In this document: positions 34,501 through 47,843 of the stretch, in pieces
Numbering within the stretch: the first letter of the stretch is position 1
How the letters are laid out: each line of letters starts with the position of its first letter
Assembly (NCBI GenBank): GCA_932521025.1
Contig: OW051469.1
Location: 2,306,398 to 2,370,397, forward strand
Source: Oscheius onirici
Taxonomy: Eukaryota; Nematoda; Chromadorea; Rhabditida; Rhabditidae
Length of the DNA: 64,000 bases
Direction of reading: 5' to 3'
Position numbers and translations under genes: made by a program
Notes under the pieces: generated by a model
What the model saw: only the letters and a program-made list of their open reading frames with translations
Told to the model about the DNA's origin: nothing
Database searches by the model: none

Positions 34501-34845
34501 CCCACCTGCAATCCAGACGATCCGACAGCTCACTGCTGCAGTAACGGAGGCTACTGTGGCAATTCCAAAGAGCACTGTGAATGTCAGGGCTGCGTCGACT
34601 TTGCCAAACAGCGCGACTTTAAATGGAAGCCGATCGAATGGTGGACCTTTTCCGAGAACCCGGCAAATGTTGGGCGCTGTGGTCCCGATGCGCCCAGACT
34701 TCCTTCTGGCAAAGTGGCCAAATGCGACGCGGATTCGGAGGCTGCTCACTGCTGCAGCGTCTCTGGATACTGCGGGGCTGGGAGCAGCTACTGTGACTGC
34801 CTGGGATGCGTGGATTTTAAGAAACAACCGAAATTTGAGTACTGA
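31571..34845 (+). CDS. secreted GH18 chitinase with three C-terminal cysteine-rich chitin-binding-type modules
   Basis: A family-18 glycoside hydrolase predicted to cleave chitin outside the cell. It is 622 aa, from exons 31571-31699, 31739-31944, 32282-32577, 32614-32692, 32730-32916, 33608-33946, 34145-34240 and 34309-34845, all in phase. The signal peptide is [20 protein letters not shown]. The catalytic DxxDxDxE motif is intact ([11 protein letters not shown]), and later GH18 blocks [17 protein letters not shown] and [12 protein letters not shown] are present. After the barrel come three repeats of the type [10 protein letters not shown] / CECQGCVDF, resembling type-1 (hevein-like) chitin-binding modules. 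The first intron has a GC donor (GCAAGA). Introns hold a tRNA-like element, two palindromic repeats and a family F MITE. A likely role is in moulting, eggshell or diet/defence; this is inferred. Confidence 0.9.
31982..32055 (-). other. decayed tRNA, Thr(AGU)-like
   Basis: The minus strand reads TTTGGTATAGTGGTTAGCGC (A box), then CTAGTAA in the anticodon-loop position (anticodon AGU) and GGGTTCAAATAAT (B box). Stem pairing is incomplete, so I call it a pseudo-tRNA in a chitinase intron. Confidence 0.45.
32966..33125. repeat. MITE family E, copy 1
   Basis: CTTCCCTTCGAGACCCACTT on the left and AAGTGGGTATCGAAGGGAAG on the right, with CAGCCAACAAATT / AATTTGTTGGCTGAGTATCC inside. In a chitinase intron. 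Fuller copy at 43088-43418. Confidence 0.75.
33281..33602. repeat. inverted repeat adjacent to family E
   Basis: The left arm TATGGTTTGTTCAAAAAGTC continues with GACGACATACAGTAACCC. The right arm is its complement, ending GACTTTTTGAACAAACCATA directly before the acceptor AATTCAG of the chitinase exon at 33608. The same TGGTNTGTTCAAAAA terminus is used by family E copy 2. Confidence 0.75.
33975..34132. repeat. MITE family F, copy 1
   Basis: Arms TTCATTTCCAACGAATAGCG and CGCTATTCGTTGGCAATGAA, with TA at each border. In a chitinase intron; second copy nested at 49538-50024. Confidence 0.8.
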
Positions 34846-34997
34846 GTTAATGTGATCAGTGTCTGTGTACATAGTAATAAAGTTTGGGTTCAGAGGGAGA
34901 GAGAGAGAGAGATTGAGAGACATTCAAAGTGTGGAAATTCGTGGAAAAAATAGGCATGACCCGTCTCCCAAGTACATTGTTGACAACCGTCATCAGG

Positions 34998-35173
34998 CTA
35001 CTCAACAGCCTCCAGCTCAACAGGCATCCTCTCGATGTTCACACTTTCGACTCTCTGTAAACTGGAAATGACTCGTTCGCGTTCGGTATTTTTTCGGCTC
35101 TTTAGGATCTTGTATTCAGTTCTTTTCATGAACTGTCGGCCAGTATCCACTGACAGCATTTCGCCTTCCATTC
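34998..35173 (-). CDS. last exon of an unknown minus-strand gene
   Basis: After a strong acceptor (TTCTTTTTTCAG) the minus strand reads GMEGEMLSVDTGRQFMKRTE, YKILKSRKNTERERVISSL and VNIERMPVELEAVE with a stop at 34998-35000. The charged helical composition and clean acceptor support a real exon, but I could not find upstream exons with confidence. It overlaps no other gene and ends about 150 bases from the chitinase stop, tail to tail. Confidence 0.5.
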
Positions 35174-35237
35174 CTGAAAAAAGAAGAGGGAAAGCTCAGA
35201 ACTCTAAACAATCGTTAGGAATTTTTCCGACAAAACA

Positions 35238-35459
35238 ATGAACTATCAGTCTTTCCCGACTCTCAGATCTCCAAGAACTGTCTGTGGATCCAAAGAAGTG
35301 CCGAAGGACCTGGGAAAGACTGACCATGAAATGACTTCTTTCAAATGGCGTCAGAATGTGGCGGATTCACAAACTGACCTATTAGACACAAAACCGCGTC
35401 AGTGGCGCTTCGCAATGTCAACTACCAGTGCTGGCAGAATGGGAAAAGTAGAAACCTGA
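35238..35459 (+). CDS. possible small single-exon gene
   Basis: An ATG at 35238 opens 73 codons: MNYQSFPTLRSPRTVCGSKE through TSFKWRQNVADSQTDLLDT to STTSAGRMGKVET. Coding-like, with no signal peptide or known motif. The opposite strand here contains stops, so it is not simply the missing exon of the gene at 34998-35173. Confidence 0.35.
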   Translation: MNYQSFPTLRSPRTVCGSKEVPKDLGKTDHEMTSFKWRQNVADSQTDLLDTKPRQWRFAMSTTSAGRMGKVET

Positions 35460-35946
35460 TAGAAACTGCACCTCCGCAAAGCTGGAGACGAGTAGCTAGA
35501 ATAACTACATGATTTAGGTTTGACTTGTCGATATTTTGACAAGTTGAGGCTCTTTTTGAAATGTTTGATACACAAAACAATGTTTTGTTCGCAAAGTACT
35601 TGTTTCCCGGAACACTCACATCTGCTGCCAGTAGTCTGTTTATCTTCTGGAACGGACAGCTGCTGTCTTTCAGTTCTCGTAGATAACAGTTTAGAGAGAG
35701 AGACTTTGTCTCCTTCCCAGAGAGTAAGTCTCCGTTAAGTCTCTCGTGGGAGTTTCCTCTCAGCGAGCCAATTCAGTTTTCGGGAGGCTGGAAGCAGACG
35801 AACGCCTAAAGCAAAATGCGCATAACTTTGCCCCCTCTGTCTCTTCTTCAGAACAGCTATTCTGTCTTTTTTTGCTCCTGTCGCTCTCCTGAACTGTATC
35901 TCAATTTTCTCTACCGTATCCATCTATTTAGACTTCAGGGTACAAC

Positions 35947-36363
35947 ATGCGTGTTCTTATTATTCTGGCTCTGCTCTTTGTTGTCCTATCCGCTTTCCCA
36001 GTAAGTTGCTGCCTTATCCTTCTACTACACCCTTCAGACTACTCTGGAAACACCAAAACTCCGTCGGAGAAAGACGACCACTCCGCCGCCACCCATGCCG
36101 AAATTGGACAATCGGATCAGAATGGTTTGTTTTGGGACTGAGAGAGACAGAGAGTGAGAGAGACTGAGAGTCGGAGAGAGTCAGAGAATCAGGGAAAAAG
36201 AAAAACGGAGAATCAGAGACGGACAGATCAATTGGTTCAGAAGCCCGACTCCAACTTCAAGGACTTCTTCAATCGCGTGGAGGAGTTCACCAAGGAAAAG
36301 GAACAACAGGAAGTGGAGAAGAGCTACGTGGACCGTGGATTTGGATCCTCCATCGACATTTAG
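35947..36363 (+). CDS. small secreted protein, unknown
   Basis: 87 aa from exons 35947-36000, 36038-36124 and 36241-36363, in phase. A signal peptide (MRVLIILALLFVVLSAFP) is followed by a basic Thr/Pro-rich stretch (RRRKTTTPPPPMPK) and a charged helix (NFKDFFNRVEEFTKEKEQQE) ending GFGSSIDI. There are no cysteines. AATAAA at about 36453. The second intron is largely a GAGAGACAGAGAG tract. Function unknown. Confidence 0.7.
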
Positions 36364-36851
36364 TTGTTTTTTTTGTTCAGTTCATAGGAATCGTTACGAT
36401 CATAGTCTCTACCTCCTCATGCTACCTCATGTTCTTGTTCTGGGTGCTCTTAAATAAAGCTTTGTCAGGAAATTCAAGTCTTTTGGAAGTGTGGTTTCCA
36501 GTTTAAAATGTTGCCATGGGGGAATTTCTTTCGATCCCCCCGTCCAACAACCTTTGCTCCTTTTGACAAATCGGCAGGAACGGCCGACGGAGGCTGTCTT
36601 GAGACGGGAAAATCTCTCAGTCGTTTGAGCAGGGAAAGGTTTGGTTTTGGAACAATTGGGGGAACAAAGGCTTTAAAATTGAAGTCTGAATTTAGATAAA
36701 GGCCAATTAGAGAGGTCGTGGGAGAATAACCTCATCTTGAGGTCATAAGGTCATCTTCAAAAAAAATTTAACGCAGCTTCGAGGTACTACTGCCAGTGTC
36801 CATTTTTTTTGCTTTGATCACCTCTTCTAAAACTTATTGTTAGATTTCTTG

Positions 36852-37178
36852 TGGCGGCGGGGGAAGTTTGAATTTTCTAGCTCTCGCTAGCATTTTCCAG
36901 CTTTGTCTTTGCTAGCAATGTTGTTGCTCTGATCATGCTCTACAACTTTGCTGAACATTGCAAAGCTTGAAAATGCTGTTATCACTACGAAAAATGACTT
37001 TATCTTTAATGACAAGTTTTGACTTAGAATCACTTTTTCACAGTGATAACAGCATTTTGCCGCTTTACAATATTCTGCAAAGTTGTAGAGCTTGATCAGG
37101 GCTACAACTTTGTTCACTGGGACAAAACTGGAAAATGCAAACGAAAGCCGGAAAATTTAGATTTCCTCCGCCGATCCC
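36852..37178. repeat. MITE family A, copy 2
   Basis: An inverted repeat with TGGCGGCGGGGGAAG / CTTCCTCCGCC-like ends and both core halves (CTACAACTTTGCTGAACATT; AATATTCTGCAAAGTTGTAG). It lies between 36364 and the RNase H2A start. The rest of that spacer shows no gene. Confidence 0.8.
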
Positions 37179-37338
37179 CAAAGATCGTTTCCTTTATCTT
37201 GCTTGGCATCTCAAATCTCACGGGTCCCGCCACGACCAGAGGCGCCTACTCACGCGCCAACTTGAATTTGCCATAAAACCGTGCACCGTTCAAGCCCATT
37301 TTTGGATTAAAATCACTTTAAAAAAAAGTTCTTTCCAG

Positions 37339-39820
37339 ATGGTTCTGATTTGCAAGACTGAAACATCTACAACTTGGGAAGGTTTTGCTAATGGAGAGCC
37401 CTGTACTCTTGGAATTGACGAGGCTGGAAGAGGTACGAACTTTTTAAGTCTTTTTGAAGTTTTTCTCAGGTCCGGTTCTTGGACCGATGGTCTATGGATG
37501 TGCCGTTTCTCCTCTGACAATGGCTGACGAACTGAAAGGACTGGGAGTAGATGACTCCAAGGCTCTGAACGAGACCAAACGAGAGGAGATTTTCAAGAAA
37601 ATGGAGGGAGATGAAGGAGTTCAAAAGGTAATCGACTATTTTCACAGAAAAGGGTTTTTTTAAAGGACTGTTTGTTGGTCCCGTAACGAACTTTCAGTAA
37701 TTTCTGTAAAGTAGGAGAGGCTCATAGCTCTGTCAGAGTTCCCGGCGCAATTCGAGCCAATGGCGCCAGGCTTGTTGCGCTGCGGCCAGGTTGGACTTTG
37801 AGGCGGGCTAAAATAATTTATTTCGCATTTTTTTAGTTTCCAAATACGTCCCCCGATTAGATTTAGTTTTGTCATCAGAAAAATTGGAAGAAAATCGAAA
37901 ACTGACGACAAAAATAGAAGAAAATGCGGATTTTTGACGAAATTCGGTAAAAATAGCAGTTTTCTTCTATTTTTATTGTCAGTTTTCGATTTTTTTTCCA
38001 ATTTTTCTGATCACAAAACTAAATCTAATTAGGGACGTATTTGGAAACAAAAAAAAATCAGAAAAAAATACGAAATGAATTTTTTTTAGCCCGTCGCAAA
38101 GTCCAACCTGGCCGCAGCGCATCGCAGCCCAGCCCTGACCGCGGCGCAGCGCAGGTTTTTAACAAGCCTGAATTTTTTTGCCAAGTGGCGCCACTCTGAA
38201 ACCACAAAATGTGGGGTTCGGACCCCCGACCACACTTTTTGGCTTTCTGTGTCTTTTGCTACAAGATAAAATGTTCAGATTGTCGCCTACGCCGTCCGCT
38301 GTCTCTCCTCCCAATTCATCAGTTCTTCCATGTTGAAAAGAGCCAAAAACTCTTTGAACGAGATCTCTCACGAAGCCGCCATCCAGTTGATTCGAGACGC
38401 TTTTGCTGCCAAAATTAACGTTGTTGAGGTTGGTTAAAGGGCTGTACTCTTACTGTTTTTCTGTTTCTCTGTCCCTCTGTCTAACCTTCTCTCTCCAGAT
38501 CAAAGTGGACACAGTAGGACCCAAAGGAACATACCAAGCCAAACTGGAGCGTCTCTTCCCTGGAATTGCCATCACTGTGAGTTTTTCCCTTTAATTTTTG
38601 ACAGTTTTTTATAGGTCGAAGAAAAAGCTGACTCAAAGTTCCCAGTTGTCAGTGCAGCTTCAATTGCGGCGAAAGTGACCAGGGATCGGAGAGTCAAGGC
38701 CTGGGAATTTGTTGAACCTGATGTGAAAATACCGGAGAACGGTTTTGGTAGCGGATATCCTGCAGGTAAGAGTCTTAAGATAGTTTTTGATTTTTTTTTG
38801 CAATTATTGAGACATGGACTGTTTTTAATTGCTCAGAGAGTAGAATTCCGTATTGACTGTAATAACTAGACATTGGCATACACATTCTGGACAGACGGAG
38901 CAATCAACGCATTCGCGAAAGAACCAAATTGAAAGATTAATGCTTTCTAACATTAGACAGAAAGTTTGGCTGGGTGAGCGGCTTACCAATACAGACGATG
39001 AACGATGGGCCAAAATTTGTACATAGTGGATCCCACGAGAAGGCAGAAGGCTAGATGGTAGAATGACCTCAGAAAATATGGCAGCAACACTTGGTTCAGA
39101 AAAATCCCCGACGATTGGAAGCAGCTAAAAGACACTCTTGCCCCAGGCTTGACATAGTGAAACATTAAAAATTAAACTAGACAGTAGTGGTCCGAACTAG
39201 ACGAACTGAACTCTTCAAAACTGAAATGGACTGAAGACTCCAGTAGTAGTCGAACTGTTCCCGTCTGACAACTGAAAGTAACTGAACAGTGGAACTCACT
39301 GTCTCTCTGTTCATGAAGACTTATCCAGTAGGTTAACTGTTCTAACAACTGTAACAACTTCTAAGTGAGTGAGATCAGTCCTTTCCTGTTCAGTAGATCA
39401 TTGAGAATGAACCGATACCATGACTATTACCCAGAGACAGTCAACTGACCAGTAGTGGAATCAGTAAATCAGAGAGTCTGAGAAACAGAGTACAAAACAG
39501 TTCTGACCTAGTCAAAAGTCCCCATTTCCAGATCCAAACACTAAAAAGTTCCTGGCCACTGCCGTCGATCCAATCTTCGGCTATCCCAGCTTCATCCGAT
39601 TCTCCTGGAAGACTGCCGACGTTATTATTAATCGCCGCTGTGTTAAAGTCAAGTGGTAAACTTTTATTCCCCATTTTTCTCAGAATTTCCTTTCAGGGAC
39701 GACGACGAGTCGAAAGAAGGCGGTGGAAAGATGAAGAGCTGGCTCGGCAAAGAGACCCTTCCTCCGAAACGACATCTCTACTTTCATGACCGTGGAATTG
39801 TCAATTGTTCGGAGTTCTGA
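37339..39820 (+). CDS. rnh-2: ribonuclease H2 subunit A
   Basis: The catalytic subunit of RNase H2, which nicks RNA in RNA/DNA hybrids and removes misincorporated ribonucleotides in the nucleus. 292 aa, exons 37339-37432, 37470-37627, 38279-38428, 38499-38576, 38615-38765, 39532-39655 and 39697-39820, in phase. The conserved [20 protein letters not shown] contains the DEAGRG catalytic carboxylates. [23 protein letters not shown] and [20 protein letters not shown] follow, then [14 protein letters not shown]. The ATG lies directly after CTTTCCAG, so the transcript may be trans-spliced there or have an upstream non-coding exon. Intron 2 holds MITE J and a tRNA-like element. Intron 5 (38766-39531) holds a decayed non-LTR retrotransposon end. 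The protein lacks nothing obvious. Confidence 0.92.
37735..38150. repeat. MITE family J, copy 3
   Basis: GCGCTGCGGCCAGGTTGGAC and its complement GTCCAACCTGGCCGCAGCGC flank an AT-rich interior with TTTCGCATTTTTTTAGTTTCC / GGAAACAAAAAAAAATCAG. In intron 2 of the RNase H2A gene. Confidence 0.8.
38186..38244 (+). other. tRNA-like element
   Basis: GCCAAGTGGCGCCACT (A-box-like) and GGGGTTCGGACCCCCG (T-arm/B-box-like). The minus-strand element at 54066-54141 shares the same head, T-arm and CACTTTTTTTGC-like tail, so the two form one tRNA-derived family. In intron 2 of the RNase H2A gene. Confidence 0.4.
38860..39170 (+). mobile_element. decayed 3' end of a non-LTR retrotransposon ORF
   Basis: In one frame it reads [29 protein letters not shown]; in another [11 protein letters not shown], a stop, [19 protein letters not shown] and [12 protein letters not shown]. 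The pattern of a Trp-rich, Arg-rich tail after reverse transcriptase (a W-P-x-RR-K-x-x-RW-x-(D/N)DL layout) is typical of non-LTR elements. Frameshift and stops show it is dead. It lies within intron 5 of the RNase H2A gene. Confidence 0.5.
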
Positions 39821-40057
39821 GCAATCTTCACTTTAATTTAAAAGCGATCTCTCAGTTTCACTTGTTTTATGCAGTTTTTCTAAAAACGTGTTTTTTTCAC
39901 AAACGAGTATTCGCTTCCCCTTCAGCTTTGGAAGTACATTGCCTTTCTCTCATAAATTAATTTTTTGCGTGATTTTTTACTGTTTTGAGGTCTGAATTTC
40001 CATGGAATTTCTTTGAAAAACTGTCTGTCTCTCTCTCAAAATAGTAATTTCCAGAAA

Positions 40058-42322
40058 ATGGGCTTCAAGCTCTCTCTGACGGGTATTCTCTCCGGCCTCT
40101 GCGCCCTCTACATCGCCCATAGCATGCACCACTTCTATAATCTTTTCACGGCGGAAATCTGCGAGCCGGGAGCCTCCAACTGTCTTCTGGTGAGCTTTTC
40201 TCCATTATTTTAACCAATTTCTAGCCCCAATTCGAGCCGAACCCGTCCTCGGCCCTCTTTCCCTTGATGCAGCTCCGAATCTACACTTCCGCGTCGCCGC
40301 GTCAGCTTGGCAAACTGGCCACCAGCTTTGAAAACTTCCAGCTGGCGGATGCGAGCCTAAAGAAGGTCAATCTGTCGTTGCCGGATACGACTCTTCGGAA
40401 TGGAACTCTCTACGCCCATTGCTTCCTTCTGCCTCACGATTATACGGGAGAGGATCCCTACCAGGCGCCGTGGACCGTGGCTCAGTCTGATCGCATCACC
40501 GAGTACCAGGAACCTGTCTCGGAGGCCTTCAATCTGGTCGGAAGTGAGACCAGTTCGGAGAAGAAGAAGAAGACGCCGAAGAAGAGTGTGGAGAAGCCGG
40601 TGGCTCATTTGAGGAGTGTCCTGCCGCTGCTGGGAGCCAATGAGGCTCCGCATTTCGCAAAGGAGAGCCTTCCGGGAGAGATCCGTCATCTGGTTCAGAC
40701 GCAGAATGGCAAGTATCAGCCGATCTTCTATCTGGACAGGATGAGCATGAGAATCAAGGATCTGGTTGAGGTGAGTGGGGTGGATAGGTTTTTTTTAGGA
40801 AACCCTAAACTTGGATATGTGGGGGTGGCGGGGAAATCTAAAGATAATGCCCCGAGTGGGGTTTTTTGGAGACAGTAAGAAGAGGAAGAGTAACAGAGAA
40901 AATATCCAGTCGTTTTCAGATCAAAAGGACTGATCCCGTGATGGAAATGACGATCGACTACCATCCTGCTTCGGTCGGCAAGCTGCGCTTCCTTATCAGC
41001 ACTCTGATGTCCTTCGAACAGATCAAACAGATGGGCTTTTCCGATAAGGACATTGATGAGGTAGTCCTTTTTATTGTTGCCATTTTTAAATAAAACAAAT
41101 CAGGTGAAAGGAGTCTTCGTGGACACGAATCTGTACCTACTGGCTGTGACCGTCTTCGTCTCAGCCATTCACATTCTCTTCGATCTGCTCTCCTTCAAGA
41201 ATGACATTTCGTTCTGGAGGAACCGGAAAAATATGGTTGGACTCTCGACGAAGGCTCTACTGTGGCGCTGTTTTTCCTACACCGTCATCTTCTTCTACCT
41301 CTTCGATCAGGAGACGAGTCTTCTGGTCCTGATCCCGTCGGGAACCTCAGTTCTGATCGAGTACTGGAAAGTTACCAAGGCTTTCAAGGTGAGTTACTGA
41401 CTCTCTGACTGTCTTTGTCTCTCTGTCCCTCTGAATCTCTCACTGTCTTTGTCCCTCTGACTCTCTGTCTCTCTGCCTATCTGACTCTCTCACTGTCCCT
41501 GTCTCTCTGTCTCTCAGACTCTCTGTCTCTCTGTACCTCTGACTCTCTCTCTCTCTGTGTCTCTGAGACTCTCAGACTCTCTGTCTATCTGACTCTCTGT
41601 CTCTCAGATCGCCTGTCTCCTAGACTCTCTCACTGTTTCTGTATCTCTTACGGCCTCTGTCCTTTTGACTCACTCACTATCTCTCTGTCCCTCTGACTCT
41701 CTCACTGTGTCTCTGTCTCTCAGACTCTTTGTCTCTGTTTTTCTGTCCCTCTGCTTTCTCCTTGTCTCCGACTCTCTCTGTCTCTCACTATCTCCCTTTC
41801 TCACTGCCTCACTTCCAGATCTCCTTCTCCTTCTCCTCCGGACTCAAATTTGGCACTCAGTCAGCAGCTGAAGCCGAAACAGATGCAATCGACTCGCAAG
41901 CCATGCGCTATCTTTCCTACCTCCTCTTGCCTCTCTGCTTAGCCGGAGCCGTCTACAGTCTCCTCTACGTGCCTCACAAGTCCTGGCGCGGCTGGATCCT
42001 CCAGTCGATGGCCAACGGCGTCTACGCGTTCGGTTTCCTCTTCATGCTGCCGCAGCTCTTCGTCAACTACAAGCTCAAAAGTGTGGCTCATCTGCCGTGG
42101 CGAGCCTTCATGTACAAGGCCTTCAACACCTTCATCGACGATCTCTTTGCATTCATCATTACGATGCCGACAGCTCATCGGGTGGCCTGCTTCCGCGACG
42201 ATATCGTCTTTTTGATTTACCTCTACCAGCGATATCTGTACCCGGTCGACTATACAAGAATCAACGAGTACGGAGAGACGGGAGAGGAAGAGAAGACGGC
42301 GGAAGAGAAGAAAACCGACTGA
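40058..42322 (+). CDS. CLPTM1L: CLPTM1-like protein (CLPTM1L orthologue)
   Basis: A polytopic ER/Golgi membrane protein of the CLPTM1 family. Family members are implicated in lipid scrambling for GPI synthesis and in cell survival (family knowledge). 535 aa, against about 538 in vertebrates, from exons 40058-40189, 40225-40770, 40920-41060, 41104-41388 and 41819-42322, all in phase. An N-terminal anchor (MGFKLSLTGILSGLCALYIA) is followed by a lumenal domain (NGTLYAHCFLLPHDY, PIFYLDRMSMRIKDL). The highly conserved membrane part reads KGVFVDTNLYLLAVTVFVSA, FKNDISFWRNRKNM, STKALLWRCFSYTVIFFYLF, NGVYAFGFLFMLPQLFVNYK and AFNTFIDDLFAFIITMPT. The C-terminus is acidic and basic (GETGEEEKTAEEKKTD). 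AATAAA at about 42395. Confidence 0.93.
41389..41818. repeat. intron made almost entirely of CTCTCTGTCTCTCTGAC units
   Basis: The fourth CLPTM1L intron opens GTGAGTTACTGACTCTCTGA and then consists of about 400 bp of imperfect CTCTGTCTCTCTGACTCTCT units up to the acceptor ACTTCCAG. It is the longest donor-anchored tract in the window. Confidence 0.85.
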
Positions 42323-42508
42323 GTTTTGTCTGCTTTTTTTGAGTATTTATTCGGAAGCTGGTATTTCCGCGGTTTTTTTGTCTTTCGGCTCAAATAAATG
42401 TATAGTTTCAGCAGATGTCATGAGAGACAGGAAGGACAGAAAGGGCATGAATTGGATAATTTTTGTTCTGAAACATAAAAAAATTTATTACACAATTTGT
42501 ACACAGGG

Positions 42509-46337
<3,829 letters not shown>

Positions 46338-47755
46338 ATGCTTCTTAAGACTGTCCTACTTTTCGCTTTAATCTCTTCAGTAGCTGCATTCGATGCTCCT
46401 ATCTTTTCCTACGGCTGCAGCACAACTCACTGCCAGTACATTTTTAAGGTTCCAGAGGTAGGTTCTCAAATTTAAGTGATAAAAAAAAGCAAAAAAATAT
46501 GATGTATGCTGTAATAGAATAGCACCTTCTTTTCAATAGTACGGAATTGCGAACCGGTCATTTTCGGGTCGAAGACGGCTTTTTCAAAACTTTCAATGTT
46601 CTGCTAAGTTGTAGTTCTCGATCTGATCTACAACTATACAGAACATCAGTAAGCTGAAAAATGTCGTCTTCGAGTCAAAATACTCGAATTTTGTAGAATG
46701 GTTGCAGCAAGCACTGCTCCCTCATGATGTTCCGTGTTCCTGACAAATATCCATTTTATATTGCTCCCAAGCCTTTGTATTAGTCTGAAGCTCTAATTGG
46801 CGATTTTAAGGGGGAAATTTGTGAGTTTCGATGAAAGTTGTGGTTATGTTTTGTTTTGGAAAAGTTTCTTTGAAAAACTCAAAACAAACAAAACCAAAAA
46901 AAATGGAGAGTTGCGGGAAATATGCCATAGAAATAAAAAAAAGTCTTATTCTGTACTTTCGCCTTGAAGTATCAATTCAAAGGATACCTCTGCCTATCCT
47001 TCTAATAAGAAATAGTTTAGAGTTTGTCGCCGCAGACGGTAGTGACGATCACAGTAATCTGAAAATTTAGGCTGCTGCTTCTTACGTCGACCCCAACGTT
47101 CTGAACACCACAATCATTAATCTGAACACGGCTGTGAGCCTTTTGAATACACAGGCTTCGTCATTGAACGAAACGAATCTGAATGGAACTGACTTCAATG
47201 CTGTAAGACGATCGAGGAAAAATAGAAAACCAATGGTTTCAGACCTTCCAAGCAAACTATAATGTTACCGCGTCGGTGGTTCAAGGAGTCGATGTTGATG
47301 CCAAAGCAAATCGAACTGCTTTCGCTGTGAGTCAATTTAATTGTTGACAGACCAGTGGATATGCGACGAAAGCATTTTATAGGTTTGCAATGTTCTGCAA
47401 AGTTGTAAAGCTCATCAAATACTACAACTTTGCAGAACATCAGAGAGCTGGAAAATGCTTGCGTGAGCTAAAAAAAATGAGATTTCTAAAGTCCCGAAGT
47501 TGGACGCGCCCGCGCACTGATTTCCGGTCAAGAATAAAATCTTAAATTGATGGAAACTGAATTCTTGAACCCGGAATGTGTCAAAACACATCGTACAATG
47601 ATTTCCAGACCGCCAAGACCGATTCAGCCACCCTGCTGAACAACTCTATTCCGCTCAACAATCTGGCCATCTGTCTCTACAATGCCCTGACTCTTGAAAG
47701 TCAACAAGGGTGTCTTGTCAACAATCCCATCCCTGCTCCCTCTTCAGAGTACTGA
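46338..47755 (+). CDS. secreted N-glycosylated protein, unknown
   Basis: 160 aa from exons 46338-46457, 47071-47202, 47243-47326 and 47609-47755, in phase. The signal peptide is MLLKTVLLFALISSVAAFDA. Four cysteines are present (GCSTTHC; CLYNAL and QQGC). Several N-glycosylation sequons are visible (NTT, NET, NGT, NVT, NRT, NNS). It is otherwise a helical, Ala/Asn-rich chain ending NPIPAPSSEY. Family not recognised. Introns 1 and 3 contain palindromic elements with the CTACAACTTTGCAGAACAT core. Confidence 0.7.
46555..46690. repeat. core-bearing inverted repeat in intron 1
   Basis: Left TTTTCGGGTCGAAGACGGC and CAATGTTCTGCTAAGTTGTAG. Right CTACAACTATACAGAACATC and GTCGTCTTCGAGTCAAAAT. Related to family D at 60 kb by the GACGGC/GTCTTCGA arms. 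Confidence 0.65.
47368..47465. repeat. short core-bearing inverted repeat in intron 3
   Basis: GAAAGCATTTTATAGGTTTG, CAATGTTCTGCAAAGTTGTA and, inverted, TACAACTTTGCAGAACATC, CTGGAAAATGCTTGC. A compact hairpin of about 95 bp. Confidence 0.7.
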
Positions 47756-47843
47756 AGACAGAGACCTTTTGATCGTTCTTTGCATCCCACGATAAGAATT
47801 TCTATAAATTCCTTCTCAGAGCTATCAATTTTTGTTTGGCAAC

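Noticed and set aside
41415-41696. Leu/Ser/Cys-rich open frame
   Set aside because: Produced by the CTCTGTCTCT intron tract of CLPTM1L.
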